The notes under the pieces are model-generated. The model did not search any database, had not been told where the DNA came from, and saw nothing but the letters and a program-made list of their open reading frames with translations. From a virus: a DNA stretch of 64,000 nt. Location of the stretch: positions 1 to 64,000 of IMG/VR virus record IMGVR_UViG_3300025141_007995; one strand, given 5' to 3'. Made by a program: the position numbers and the translations under genes. The stretch's first letter is position 1. Every line of letters starts with the position of its first letter. Below are positions 40,499 through 47,376 of this stretch, piece after piece.

Positions 40499-41401
40499 AT
40501 GGCAAATAAATTAATTTTTGAAACTCTTAAAGCTAAAGAGGATAAATTACAAGCTAAATTAGATAAATTAAATAAAAAAGATAGAGTAGTTAGAGATGCT
40601 AAAACTAAGGCTCTAAATGATACTTTAAGATCTTATTTTGAAGGTACTGAAGGTATTGAAACTAACTTAGTAGATCTTAGGTATGAACCTACTTATGGTT
40701 CTTCTATGGAGATTACTGCTCAAGGTACTTCATATGAAAAAGATATATGGAATGAAGATAAGCAAGATTATGAAACTAAGACTTTATTTAGAAGAAATGA
40801 GATCTGTACTGTTCACGTAAAAGAAGTTAATAGATATGATAATGATGACATTGGAGATTTTTATACCGAACTAGGAATTAGTACTTACTCTTCTTCTGAT
40901 AAATACTCAGACTTTACTTTAGAAAGAATGTTATTTACTGGTCAAGTTGGTATGATTATTAAAGACTTTAAAGATGATATCTTAGCTGATATGAATAAAG
41001 TTTATGAAAAGCATATTAAATTAACTGATAAAGCTTGGGAAAAAGTAGCTGAGGTTAAAAAGCAGATTAACGATATAGAAGATCAAAGATCTAAATATAA
41101 AGAAGACGTCTTTATCGAAGATCTTAAGAATGGTATTAAGTTACTAGAAGGTAAGACAGCTCATATCCAGGAGAGATACGATTACGGTACTGGTGGTGTT
41201 ATAGCTGCTAAGATTACTAGAATGTCTTACTCAGGTAAATCTGCTGACTTAGAAGTTCAAGTAACTGGTAGAAGATGGAATCAAGAAACTGAAGCTTACG
41301 AAGATACTGTTTGGAGTAAGGATCTTGACAAGGTAAGAGTTAGTAACCTTAAAAATGCTTTCTTAACTGGATATAATAATATCACATGGGAGAGAGTATA
41401 A
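40499..41401 (+). CDS. Hypothetical coiled-coil protein
   Basis: 300 aa. A basic N-terminal coiled coil (LKAKEDKLQAKLDKLNKKDR), a strand-rich middle, a second helical hairpin (DKAWEKVAEVKKQINDIEDQ) and a C-terminal strand domain (AAKITRMSYSGKSADLEVQVTGRRW). WNEDKQDYETKTLF and WNQETEAYEDTVWS look like an internal duplication of one motif. No family is recognised. It overlaps the next gene by 16 bases. Confidence 0.55.
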   Translation: MANKLIFETLKAKEDKLQAKLDKLNKKDRVVRDAKTKALNDTLRSYFEGTEGIETNLVDLRYEPTYGSSMEITAQGTSYEKDIWNEDKQDYETKTLFRRNEICTVHVKEVNRYDNDDIGDFYTELGISTYSSSDKYSDFTLERMLFTGQVGMIIKDFKDDILADMNKVYEKHIKLTDKAWEKVAEVKKQINDIEDQRSKYKEDVFIEDLKNGIKLLEGKTAHIQERYDYGTGGVIAAKITRMSYSGKSADLEVQVTGRRWNQETEAYEDTVWSKDLDKVRVSNLKNAFLTGYNNITWERV

Positions 41402-41616
41402 TTAATACAATTATTGATAAGACTGATTTGGTTATCATGAGCTGTAAAAGTCAAAAGCAGCTCAAGGTAGCCGCTCAGTATGCAGATCTAGCTGAGAATG
41501 CAATACTTAATGAGTTTGGATCTGATATGACTGCTGAAGAAGCTGTTATTTATAGTGAATTTAAAGGATTTAATGGGCAGAAGTTAGCTGCTAGAAAAAT
41601 AATGCTAAAAAAATAA
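41386..41616 (+). CDS. Small hypothetical protein
   Basis: 76 aa, helical (KSQKQLKVAAQYADLAENAILNEFGSDMTAEEAVIYSEF). No domain. Its stop is immediately followed by the bS21 start, so it is likely coupled to it. Confidence 0.5.
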   Translation: MGESIINTIIDKTDLVIMSCKSQKQLKVAAQYADLAENAILNEFGSDMTAEEAVIYSEFKGFNGQKLAARKIMLKK

Positions 41617-41817
41617 ATGTTAAGAATAAAAATAGGTAAAAAAGAAAATATTAATCAAGCGATAAAACGTTTAAAAAGAAAAGTTAGAAATACTGGTCTA
41701 ATTAAACAGATTAGAGAGAATAGATATTTCGAAAAACCTTCTGCTGTTAAAAGAAAAAGAAAGCAGAAAGCAGTATACCAGAAGAACTGGGAAATGAAAA
41801 ACGGAATAGATATATAA
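41617..41817 (+). CDS. rpsU: Ribosomal protein bS21
   Basis: 66 aa, the size of bacterial S21. IKIGKKENINQAIKRLKRKVRNTGLIKQIRENRYFEKPS follows the bS21 pattern (E-N-x-x-A-L-K-R-x-K-R-K, then L-R-x-R-x-x-F-x-K-P-S). A basic tail carries the family's KAVYQKNW ending. It would bind 16S rRNA next to the anti-Shine-Dalgarno sequence. Phage-encoded bS21 is known and can replace the host copy. The start abuts the previous stop. Confidence 0.87.
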   Translation: MLRIKIGKKENINQAIKRLKRKVRNTGLIKQIRENRYFEKPSAVKRKRKQKAVYQKNWEMKNGIDI

Positions 41818-41828
41818 AAAAAGAAGAT

Positions 41829-42056
41829 ATGAGCGATAGAGAAATCATGAGTGCTAAAGGTATGGGATCGGGATACCCCCATGAATTTGCTTCAACTAAA
41901 ATGGATCAACCAGATCCAACTATTGAAGAAAACAATAGATATAGACAAGGTAAATCACCTAAACAGATGAGAAGTAGTTATATAGGAGCTGCTATATCAG
42001 GTATAGGATTAGTACTAACAATAATTTTAATCTTATTAGATAAATACTTATTTTAG
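41829..42056 (+). CDS. Small C-terminal-anchored membrane protein
   Basis: 75 aa. A polar N-terminus is followed by one C-terminal membrane helix (YIGAAISGIGLVLTIILILLD, about 51-71). Tail-anchor topology; no motif. It lies 11 bases after bS21, in the same operon. Confidence 0.5.
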   Translation: MSDREIMSAKGMGSGYPHEFASTKMDQPDPTIEENNRYRQGKSPKQMRSSYIGAAISGIGLVLTIILILLDKYLF

Positions 42057-42060
42057 AATT

Positions 42061-42459
42061 ATGAAAAAGTTAGAAAGTATAGATAAGTTTTTAATTGCTG
42101 CTCTAATATTGTTCACATTTATGTTATGTGGTTCAGTATCAGCACAAGAAAGATATTCTGTAGAAAAAGTACAAAATGCTTATATTATTGATTTTGAGGA
42201 TGCATGGTTAGATTATAGGTGGGATTCAAATGGTAATGAGGTTAAATCATTTGGTAAGTTAATATTAGATAAGAAAGAATATAAAACATTAATTAAAGAT
42301 ATTAAAAGATTACTTAATCAAACCGAAGCAGATATAGAAAGACGTAGTTATTCAATATTAAAATGGAGTTGGGATAAGGATAGCGTTTGGATTTATCAAA
42401 ACAAAAAAGCTTTTGGAGTATCTGAAGAAGATATAAAATTATTAAATAGTAAACTATAA
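42061..42459 (+). CDS. Exported hypothetical protein
   Basis: 132 aa with a signal peptide ending VSA before QER, matching other exported proteins here. The mature part is charged and helical/strand mixed (LDKKEYKTLIKDIKRLLNQTEADIE). Likely periplasmic. No family is recognised. Confidence 0.55.
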   Translation: MKKLESIDKFLIAALILFTFMLCGSVSAQERYSVEKVQNAYIIDFEDAWLDYRWDSNGNEVKSFGKLILDKKEYKTLIKDIKRLLNQTEADIERRSYSILKWSWDKDSVWIYQNKKAFGVSEEDIKLLNSKL

Positions 42460-42464
42460 AAATA

Positions 42465-42606
42465 TGCCCAGTAGAGCAGTAGGTAGCTCACTCTGGCTTA
42501 ACCCGGCGCGAAGTGGATCATAAACGTAATGTGAAACTTGTAATAGATACGATCGTGAAAAGCAAAGGGGTTAGAGAGGCCGCAGGTTCGAGTCCTGCCT
42601 GGGTTA
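42465..42606 (+). tRNA. Interrupted tRNA-like gene, anticodon unassigned
   Basis: The 5' end gives an acceptor strand (TGCCCAG), TA, a D-arm (GAGC, AGTAGGTA, GCTC) and CTCTG. The 3' end gives TAGAG, a 5-base variable region AGGCC, a perfect T-arm (GCAGG, TTCGAGT, CCTGC) and acceptor CTGGGTT. CTCTG/TAGAG can form the anticodon stem, but about 76 bases lie between them instead of 7. Acceptor pairing is 6 bp with one end mismatch, and no CCA is encoded. The insert is far too short for a group I intron. Either a short intron is removed, the gene is decayed, or it is a structured RNA derived from a tRNA. Confidence 0.5.
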
Positions 42607-42639
42607 ACTAATAAAGTCAGAAAATAAAATAAATATATT

Positions 42640-43092
42640 ATGGTAGAATATAGAAATAGATACGGAGATGTTTATACCTTTGAGCCGTTAGAAAACGGAA
42701 ACATTCAATGGAGTGGTAATTTTAAACATTGCAGGTGTGGAATGCCTAATGATTATACCAAAGCTTGGGAAAAATTCCAAGAAAATTATGGTGGGTTAGA
42801 TTATGAAGAATTTGTAGGTAGTGTTCATAACTATGATGAAGAAACAAACTCTTATGTATTTGCTGACCTTGTACCTTTAATCACCTCTAAAAAAGATGTA
42901 ATCAATATGGTAGACCCAAGTGGCGGTCCATACATCACAGAAGGAACTGATATGAAAAGGTTTAGATTAAAAGGAATAGTTAAAGAGTTTATCTCCAATG
43001 AAAACGGATACGAAATAATAGTAGATGGGTGTAATCCACCTGAATTAGATAATGAATCCAGATTAATAAATGAAATTTCTCTAAAAAAATAA
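42640..43092 (+). CDS. Hypothetical protein
   Basis: 150 aa. It has a Trp/Cys-containing stretch (WSGNFKHCRCGMPNDYTKAW) and a C-terminal strand domain (MKRFRLKGIVKEFISNENGYEIIVDGC). One CxC could bind metal, but no full site is seen. It lies between the tRNA-like locus and the ligase, two bases from the latter. Confidence 0.5.
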   Translation: MVEYRNRYGDVYTFEPLENGNIQWSGNFKHCRCGMPNDYTKAWEKFQENYGGLDYEEFVGSVHNYDEETNSYVFADLVPLITSKKDVINMVDPSGGPYITEGTDMKRFRLKGIVKEFISNENGYEIIVDGCNPPELDNESRLINEISLKK

Positions 43093-43093
43093 T

Positions 43094-44356
43094 ATGTTAG
43101 AATATACTGAGTTTATAAAGGCAATGCGAGCTACAAGCAGCAGCACAGATAAAGTTCAAATTATTAAGAACGCAAGTAGTGATGTTCATATGTTATTAGA
43201 GTATACTTATAATCCATTTAAACAGTATTATGTTACAAGTAAAACCTGTAAGAAAAGAAGTGATTTGATTAAAGGTACAAATGATTTAGCTTTATTTGAA
43301 TTATTAGAAAAATTAACTAATAGAGAAATAACAGGACATGATGCTGTACGCTGTATAAATGATGTTGCTATTGGAATTGACAATCCAATTATTTATAAAA
43401 TTATAGATAAAGATTTAGGTATTAGAGCAGGAGCAAAAGTAATCAACAAAGCAGTGCCGGGTCTAATTCCAGAATTCAATGTAGCATTAGCACAAGAATA
43501 TGATGGTAAATGTGATTGGAAGGATCATTGGTACGTTAGTAGGAAATTAGACGGTGTACGTTGTTTAGCTATGGTAGATGAAAATGGTAAATGTACACTT
43601 TATTCTAGAATGGGTAAAGAATTAACTACATTAAATAAAATAAAAGAAGCAATCGAAGCAACTAATATAATCAATACGGTGTTTGATGGTGAGATTTGTT
43701 TAATGGATGAAGAAGGTAATGAAGATTTTCAAGGTGTAATGAAGCAATTGAGACGTAAAGATCATCAAATTGAAAATCCTATATTCATGATATTTGATAT
43801 GATTCATAAATCTGAATTTGATAATCAAAAAGGTACTGAGAAATTATCTGATAGATTAGCTAAATTAAGAGCATGGCAAGGTGGAAGACGTACAGATGTT
43901 AATATATTACGTTATACAGAACAATTCCAAATAACAGATAATGATCATTTTGATTATTGGTGTGAACAACCCAAACAAGAAGGTTGGGAGGGTATTATGT
44001 TACGTAAAGATGTAGCTTATGAAGGTAAACGTAGTAAAAATTTACTTAAAGTAAAGAAATTCTATGATGCTGAGTATGAAGTAATTGATTTTGATGTTGA
44101 TGATCATGAAGTAGTTAGAGATGGTAAATCAGAAACAATTAAAATGTTAGCCCAAGTATGGATTGAACATAAAGGTCATAAAGTAAAAGTTGGTAGTGGT
44201 TGGAATCAAGATCAACGTTTAAAATATATGGATGGTTCAATTGTAGGTAAAATAATTACAGTTCAATACTTTGAAGAAACATATAATCAAGAAGGAGGAA
44301 TTAGTTTAAGATTCCCAACAGTAAAAATTGTTCACGGAGAAAAAAGAGAATTATAA
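43094..44356 (+). CDS. lig: ATP-dependent DNA ligase
   Basis: 420 aa. Motif I is KLDG with Lys151 as the adenylated residue, in YVSRKLDGVR. Downstream, TVFDGEICL is motif III-like (F-D-G-E), WEGIMLRK is motif IV (E-G-(I/V)-x-x-K) and LLKVKKF motif V. The OB domain has WIEHKGHKVKVGSG. It seals nicks in DNA during replication and recombination. It is the size of T4-like phage ligases (~490) minus part of the N-terminal region. Confidence 0.9.
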   Translation: MLEYTEFIKAMRATSSSTDKVQIIKNASSDVHMLLEYTYNPFKQYYVTSKTCKKRSDLIKGTNDLALFELLEKLTNREITGHDAVRCINDVAIGIDNPIIYKIIDKDLGIRAGAKVINKAVPGLIPEFNVALAQEYDGKCDWKDHWYVSRKLDGVRCLAMVDENGKCTLYSRMGKELTTLNKIKEAIEATNIINTVFDGEICLMDEEGNEDFQGVMKQLRRKDHQIENPIFMIFDMIHKSEFDNQKGTEKLSDRLAKLRAWQGGRRTDVNILRYTEQFQITDNDHFDYWCEQPKQEGWEGIMLRKDVAYEGKRSKNLLKVKKFYDAEYEVIDFDVDDHEVVRDGKSETIKMLAQVWIEHKGHKVKVGSGWNQDQRLKYMDGSIVGKIITVQYFEETYNQEGGISLRFPTVKIVHGEKREL

Positions 44357-44357
44357 T

Positions 44358-44447
44358 ATGAGTACAACATTAGAAGGATTAGTGGTGCTATTAGTTTTTG
44401 CAACAATATGTGCAATAATAATTTGGAAAATGGAGCCAGGTGAATAA
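44358..44447 (+). CDS. Tiny single-TM membrane protein
   Basis: 29 aa: a membrane helix (LVVLLVFATICAIIIWK) with a polar MEPGE end. It begins two bases after the ligase stop. Tiny proteins of this kind are common in phage operons; no function can be given. Confidence 0.4.
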   Translation: MSTTLEGLVVLLVFATICAIIIWKMEPGE

Positions 44448-44464
44448 ACACCAAAGAGACTAAG

Positions 44465-44683
44465 ATGATAAGGTATCCAGACATAGTAGCGGTATATAAA
44501 CTATCAGATAGAGCGAATGCTAAGAAGTTTATGAAGATCTTTAAGAATACTCTTATAGATAAGGTAATAGATAATAAGTCTAGAGCAATACCTAGAGGAG
44601 CTAAGATAGTAGACTTAGGAATAGGAAAGGACTTTAAAAAGAAATGGAAAGAGAAGCATAAGATTTATACTTTAACTAAATGA
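44465..44683 (+). CDS. Small basic hypothetical protein
   Basis: 72 aa, very Lys-rich (KKFMKIFKNTLIDKVIDNKSR, KKKWKEKHK). No domain. It overlaps the next tiny gene by four bases (ATGA). Confidence 0.5.
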   Translation: MIRYPDIVAVYKLSDRANAKKFMKIFKNTLIDKVIDNKSRAIPRGAKIVDLGIGKDFKKKWKEKHKIYTLTK

Positions 44684-44784
44684 AGAAAGTATATATATGG
44701 TTGAGAGTATTCTTTATTAGGATACCAAAAGAAATAAAGTACAAGCTATTAGAGATGTACGATATAGAAAGATTTAAATTATAA
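44680..44784 (+). CDS. Tiny basic hypothetical protein
   Basis: 34 aa (KKVYIWLRVFFIRIPKEIKYKLLEMYDIERFKL). An amphipathic helical peptide with a start overlapping the previous stop. Low information content. Confidence 0.4.
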   Translation: MKKVYIWLRVFFIRIPKEIKYKLLEMYDIERFKL

Positions 44785-44789
44785 AGGTT

Positions 44790-44939
44790 ATGAATAGACT
44801 AACAATAGAACAGAGACTTGAGGGGTGGGAGTTTGATATGAAAGCGTTGAGGGAGAGTGAGGGGGGCGCGTTTCTCTCTCTCGACCGAAGGTCGCCACGC
44901 GGATTTCGAACAAAGTTCTCAATCATTCCTCCATCCTAA
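44790..44939 (+). CDS. Doubtful small ORF over a GC-rich hairpin
   Basis: 49 codons from an AAAGGTTATG start context, but its second half runs through the GC-rich hairpin at 44867-44901. The translation (GGAFLSLDRRSPRGF) looks like read-through of structured RNA. It may be a genuine short gene upstream of an RNA element, or the ATG may be fortuitous. Confidence 0.25.
   Translation: MNRLTIEQRLEGWEFDMKALRESEGGAFLSLDRRSPRGFRTKFSIIPPS
44867..44901 (+). ncRNA. GC-rich nested hairpin element
   Basis: An outer pair CGCGT (44867-44871) / ACGCG (44897-44901) encloses an inner perfect hairpin CGACC-GAA-GGTCG (44882-44894), preceded by GGGGGG. The stretch is strikingly GC-rich against the AT-rich genome. 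It opens a 440-base non-coding interval, so it could be a terminator-like or regulatory RNA structure or part of an origin. Confidence 0.45.
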
Positions 44940-45320
44940 TGATCGACAATAAAGAGGCAGTATAAAGGAGAAAGAATAAGGTCTGAGGTATAGTAGACTT
45001 TGGTCAATACTCTATATCGTCTTATAGTAGATCTTAGGAGAGAGAACCTCTTAGATATATTAGCTTTAAAGATAGAAGATATACTTACACTAAAGCCTAT
45101 TATAAACTATTAGTGTATATATTCATATATAGATATACACATATAAACATATAAAGATATATGATGTTATATAGAAAGAACCGGTATGATCGTATAGAAT
45201 ACAGAAGGAATATATCAGGGGCGTGTGTCTGCCTACCCTTTTTTTCGTCCATATAGTAGAAAATCCATAGGTCGAATCGATATAGATGCCGGAATGAGGA
45301 CAAAATAACTTAAGAAATAG
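44940..45320 (+). other. Long non-coding interval
   Basis: No credible gene on either strand; the one longer minus-strand frame is low-complexity Tyr/Ile/Phe. TATAGTAGA recurs at 44989-44997, 45023-45031 and 45252-45260. The centre is very AT-rich (TATATA/ATATAT runs around 45115-45170). A GGGGC...CCC stem followed by seven T at about 45218-45245 may be a weak terminator. An origin or control region is possible but not shown. Confidence 0.4.
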
Positions 45321-45351
45321 TTGGAATCCTGCTATATTTTTCGTATATTTA
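45321..45351 (+). promoter_or_regulatory. Early-type promoter TTG-N20-TATATTTA
   Basis: TTG at 45321-45323, 20 bases, TATATTTA at 45344-45351. The ATG at 45380 is 28 bases downstream. Confidence 0.65.
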
Positions 45352-45379
45352 TATTATAAAAGGTTCAAAAGGTAAGAGA

Positions 45380-45580
45380 ATGAAAGAATTCTTCAATAAA
45401 GGCCTATGGTTTCTTATTATAGCCTCAGTACTCATAGTAGGAACGGCTCTAGTAATGCTATTAATCGATCTATCAGTACATGGATTGTATATGGTATTGT
45501 CTTATCCCCTACATACACTCGTCATCTCAGGCGGTCTTCTTATAGTAGGAATAATATATCATCTATATAAGGAAAAGTAA
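45380..45580 (+). CDS. Small two-TM membrane protein
   Basis: 66 aa, two hydrophobic segments (LWFLIIASVLIVGTALVMLLIDL and LHTLVISGGLLIVGIIYHLY) with a short loop. It is a single-gene unit with its own early-type promoter and no close downstream gene. Possible host-membrane modifier; no family is recognised. Confidence 0.6.
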   Translation: MKEFFNKGLWFLIIASVLIVGTALVMLLIDLSVHGLYMVLSYPLHTLVISGGLLIVGIIYHLYKEK

Positions 45581-45834
45581 CTTCGTAGTACGGTCACTCT
45601 TATGGCCGTCTGACATCACCTTGATATAACACTGACAGTATAGTTCCCTTACCGGTACGTTACCTGATTGTCTTGCCCATACCTCTCTGTATATTTCTTA
45701 CGATTTTTAGTGATATAGGTTATATATATTTATATATTTATATATAGTATTATTATCTAACCCTTCTTATAGTATTACCTATCGTAGTATCTATTGTGTG
45801 ATCTATCGTAGTATTGACGACTCTGATGTTAAAC
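45581..45834. other. Non-coding interval with short repeats
   Basis: No gene seen. CTATCGTAGTAT occurs twice (45779-45790 and 45803-45814), and an alternating TATATATTTATATATT tract lies around 45720-45748. It separates the last plus-strand gene from the convergent minus-strand pair. Confidence 0.4.
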
Positions 45835-45990
45835 TTAGAAAAATCTCCAAGTTAACTTAATTATACCAAGGTAAATATTAACCTCAGTCCAATCTTCGTC
45901 TTCGAAGCCTTGTGTTCTTTCTCCTTTAGGGAAGTAAGTGGCACCAATTAGGAATCCATCTCCTAATCCAGTAATTCTAAAATCATCCAT
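45835..45990 (-). CDS. Small minus-strand hypothetical protein
   Basis: 51 aa, the second of two genes read on the minus strand. DFRITGLGDGFLIGATYFPKG, then an acidic loop and VNIYLGIIKLTWRFF, gives a small strand-rich protein with good composition. That it starts 11 bases after the Cys-rich peptide gene, with both behind one minus-strand promoter, supports it as real. Function unknown. Confidence 0.6.
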   Translation of the reverse strand: MDDFRITGLGDGFLIGATYFPKGERTQGFEDEDWTEVNIYLGIIKLTWRFF

Positions 45991-46001
45991 AGTTTTTTAT
46001 T

Positions 46002-46070
46002 TTAACAATCGCAACAAGAACAACTACAACTAGTTCCACACTTACATACTTGACAATTACAATTTTCCAT
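46002..46070 (-). CDS. Metallothionein-like Cys-rich peptide
   Basis: 22 aa read on the minus strand, with 10 Cys in CxC, CxC, CxC and CCxC spacings (Cys at 4, 6, 9, 11, 15, 17, 19, 20 and 22 among others), no aromatic residues, and Asn/Ser/Lys/Thr between. This is the composition of a metallothionein or a metal-chelating peptide. A degenerate early-type promoter reads toward it from 46094-46124. It is too short for a standard metallothionein domain, so a minimal copper, zinc or cadmium binder is inference. Confidence 0.55.
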   Translation of the reverse strand: MENCNCQVCKCGTSCSCSCCDC

Positions 46071-46093
46071 GTTTTATTACTTTTATTATTACT

Positions 46094-46124
46094 ATAATAT
46101 AAGAACTTTTACAATGGGATCCTA
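46094..46124 (-). promoter_or_regulatory. Degenerate early-type promoter on minus strand
   Basis: Read on the minus strand: TAG (for TTG), 20 bases, TATATTAT, then the Cys-rich peptide start 23 bases on. The surrounding AGTAGGATCCC resembles the AGTTGGAATCC of the plus-strand sites. It is the only promoter-like site seen on this strand. Confidence 0.45.
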
Positions 46125-46176
46125 CTAAATACGGGGATTTTTTTTCCAAAAAATTTTCTATATATGGGGTTTTATT

Positions 46177-46184
46177 CTATTTAT
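46177..46184 (+). promoter_or_regulatory. Late-type motif CTATTTAT
   Basis: TTCTATTTATAGGAAATG: the motif ends five bases before the ATG at 46190. Confidence 0.55.
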
Positions 46185-46189
46185 AGGAA

Positions 46190-46633
46190 ATGAAACCTAT
46201 AGATCCACAATCTTTGTTTAATCTCTTCGAAGTAGGCGATGAAGAAGTCTATGAAGAGCATAATGTAACAGACGTACTCCAGAATCCTTACGTTTTAATG
46301 AGTATGGTCGTAAGAGGAGTGGAGAATTACAAGGTTCTTGACAAATTATACCTAAGAAATCACAAAAAACACTACGAAGACGTAAGAGAAGACGTAAAAT
46401 TCAAGTATTTTTCTAAATTATACAGGTATTTAAGTAGAATTGACGTAAATAAATTCGAAACTAAGTATTCTATCACAGAAAACTACGATATAGTCAAGGT
46501 AAACGTTCTGCTAAATGAGTTACTGTCCTATTTTGAGGATATTGAGTATTATGAGAGGTGTGCGGTAGTAAAAAAGTACATAGACCTCATATATGACGAT
46601 CCAAAAGTTGTACTACCCAATAACTTAATATAA
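46190..46633 (+). CDS. Hypothetical acidic protein
   Basis: 147 aa, acidic and mostly helical, with a Tyr-rich middle (KKHYEDVREDVKFKYFSKLYRYLSRI). It is directly behind a late-type motif, so probably late-expressed and possibly virion- or assembly-related. No domain is recognised. Confidence 0.55.
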   Translation: MKPIDPQSLFNLFEVGDEEVYEEHNVTDVLQNPYVLMSMVVRGVENYKVLDKLYLRNHKKHYEDVREDVKFKYFSKLYRYLSRIDVNKFETKYSITENYDIVKVNVLLNELLSYFEDIEYYERCAVVKKYIDLIYDDPKVVLPNNLI

Positions 46634-46639
46634 AAATCT

Positions 46640-46720
46640 ATGATTTTAGTAAAAGTAGTGATGATAATGGTCATTTCATGGTTCATTATGAACAGGTTGT
46701 TCAAATATCTTGATAAATAA
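46640..46720 (+). CDS. Tiny single-TM membrane protein
   Basis: 26 aa (ILVKVVMIMVISWFIMNRLFKYLDK), one membrane helix with a basic end, six bases after the previous gene. Low information; plausible phage micro-protein. Confidence 0.35.
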   Translation: MILVKVVMIMVISWFIMNRLFKYLDK

Positions 46721-46732
46721 AAGGGGAAATAG

Positions 46733-46763
46733 TTGCTTTTCTGAGATATTCTTCTTATATTAA
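46733..46763 (+). promoter_or_regulatory. Early-type promoter TTG-N20-TATATTAA
   Basis: TTG at 46733-46735, 20 bases, TATATTAA at 46756-46763. The following leader (AAGGTATATTAATA, then AAAATAAAGGTTATG) nearly duplicates that at 39870. Confidence 0.65.
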
Positions 46764-46792
46764 GGTATATTAATAGTTAAAAAATAAAGGTT

Positions 46793-47101
46793 ATGACATA
46801 TCAAGAGAAAGTTAAAAAATCAAAGAAGATCCGCAAATCTATTAATTCATTAGGAATTAAAGAAGAAATCAAAGTTACCTATGGAGTAGATAGAGTAGGT
46901 AAACCAGCAGAGTATACCATAAGAGCCTATAGTGGGTTTAAGGGTGAGAATAATTATGCTATAAGTGAGGCTAATAGCTTTATGGGTAGATCAATGAATG
47001 TAGATAAAGTAACTAATACTATGCTTAGGTGTTATTCATTCGATTTAATGAGTCAAAGAACTACATATAACTTTCCTTTATACTTACTTAAAATAGTCTA
47101 A
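46793..47101 (+). CDS. Hypothetical protein
   Basis: 102 aa. A basic N-terminus (QEKVKKSKKIRKSINSL) is followed by strands (EIKVTYGVDRVGKPAEYTIRAYSGF). No known domain. Early-type promoter upstream. Confidence 0.55.
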   Translation: MTYQEKVKKSKKIRKSINSLGIKEEIKVTYGVDRVGKPAEYTIRAYSGFKGENNYAISEANSFMGRSMNVDKVTNTMLRCYSFDLMSQRTTYNFPLYLLKIV

Positions 47102-47109
47102 CTAAAGTC

Positions 47110-47376
47110 ATGATATTACCTCAGCACATACAATCTCAGATCTACGATTTAATATCCCATAGATTCAGAGACATTACCGTAGATAGATACTCTATGGACA
47201 CATCAGACTGGAATCTATCCGTTACCGGTAAATATTCATTTATCGTTAATATAAGAAAAGGCTACCCTCTAACAGTAATGGTATCGGAGATAGCTAATCA
47301 AAAACATACTGAGGAGGCGTTCTATATTAGAGGAGTGTTAGAAAGTGAATTAAATGATAATATAAAATATGATTAA
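47110..47376 (+). CDS. Hypothetical protein
   Basis: 88 aa: HRFRDITVDRYSMDTSDWNLSVTGKYSFIVNIRKGYPLTVMVSEI is a run of strands, then a terminal helix. No domain. It overlaps the lipoprotein gene by eight bases. Confidence 0.5.
   Translation: MILPQHIQSQIYDLISHRFRDITVDRYSMDTSDWNLSVTGKYSFIVNIRKGYPLTVMVSEIANQKHTEEAFYIRGVLESELNDNIKYD

Noticed and set aside
42465-42606. Group I intron in the tRNA-like gene
   Set aside because: The extra ~70 bases are much shorter than any group I intron core, and no P7 or guanosine-site pattern is visible.
45100-45303. 67-codon minus-strand frame in the non-coding interval
   Set aside because: It is mostly Tyr/Ile/Phe/Leu from AT-rich sequence, with no domain or promoter. 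It does not look like a protein.
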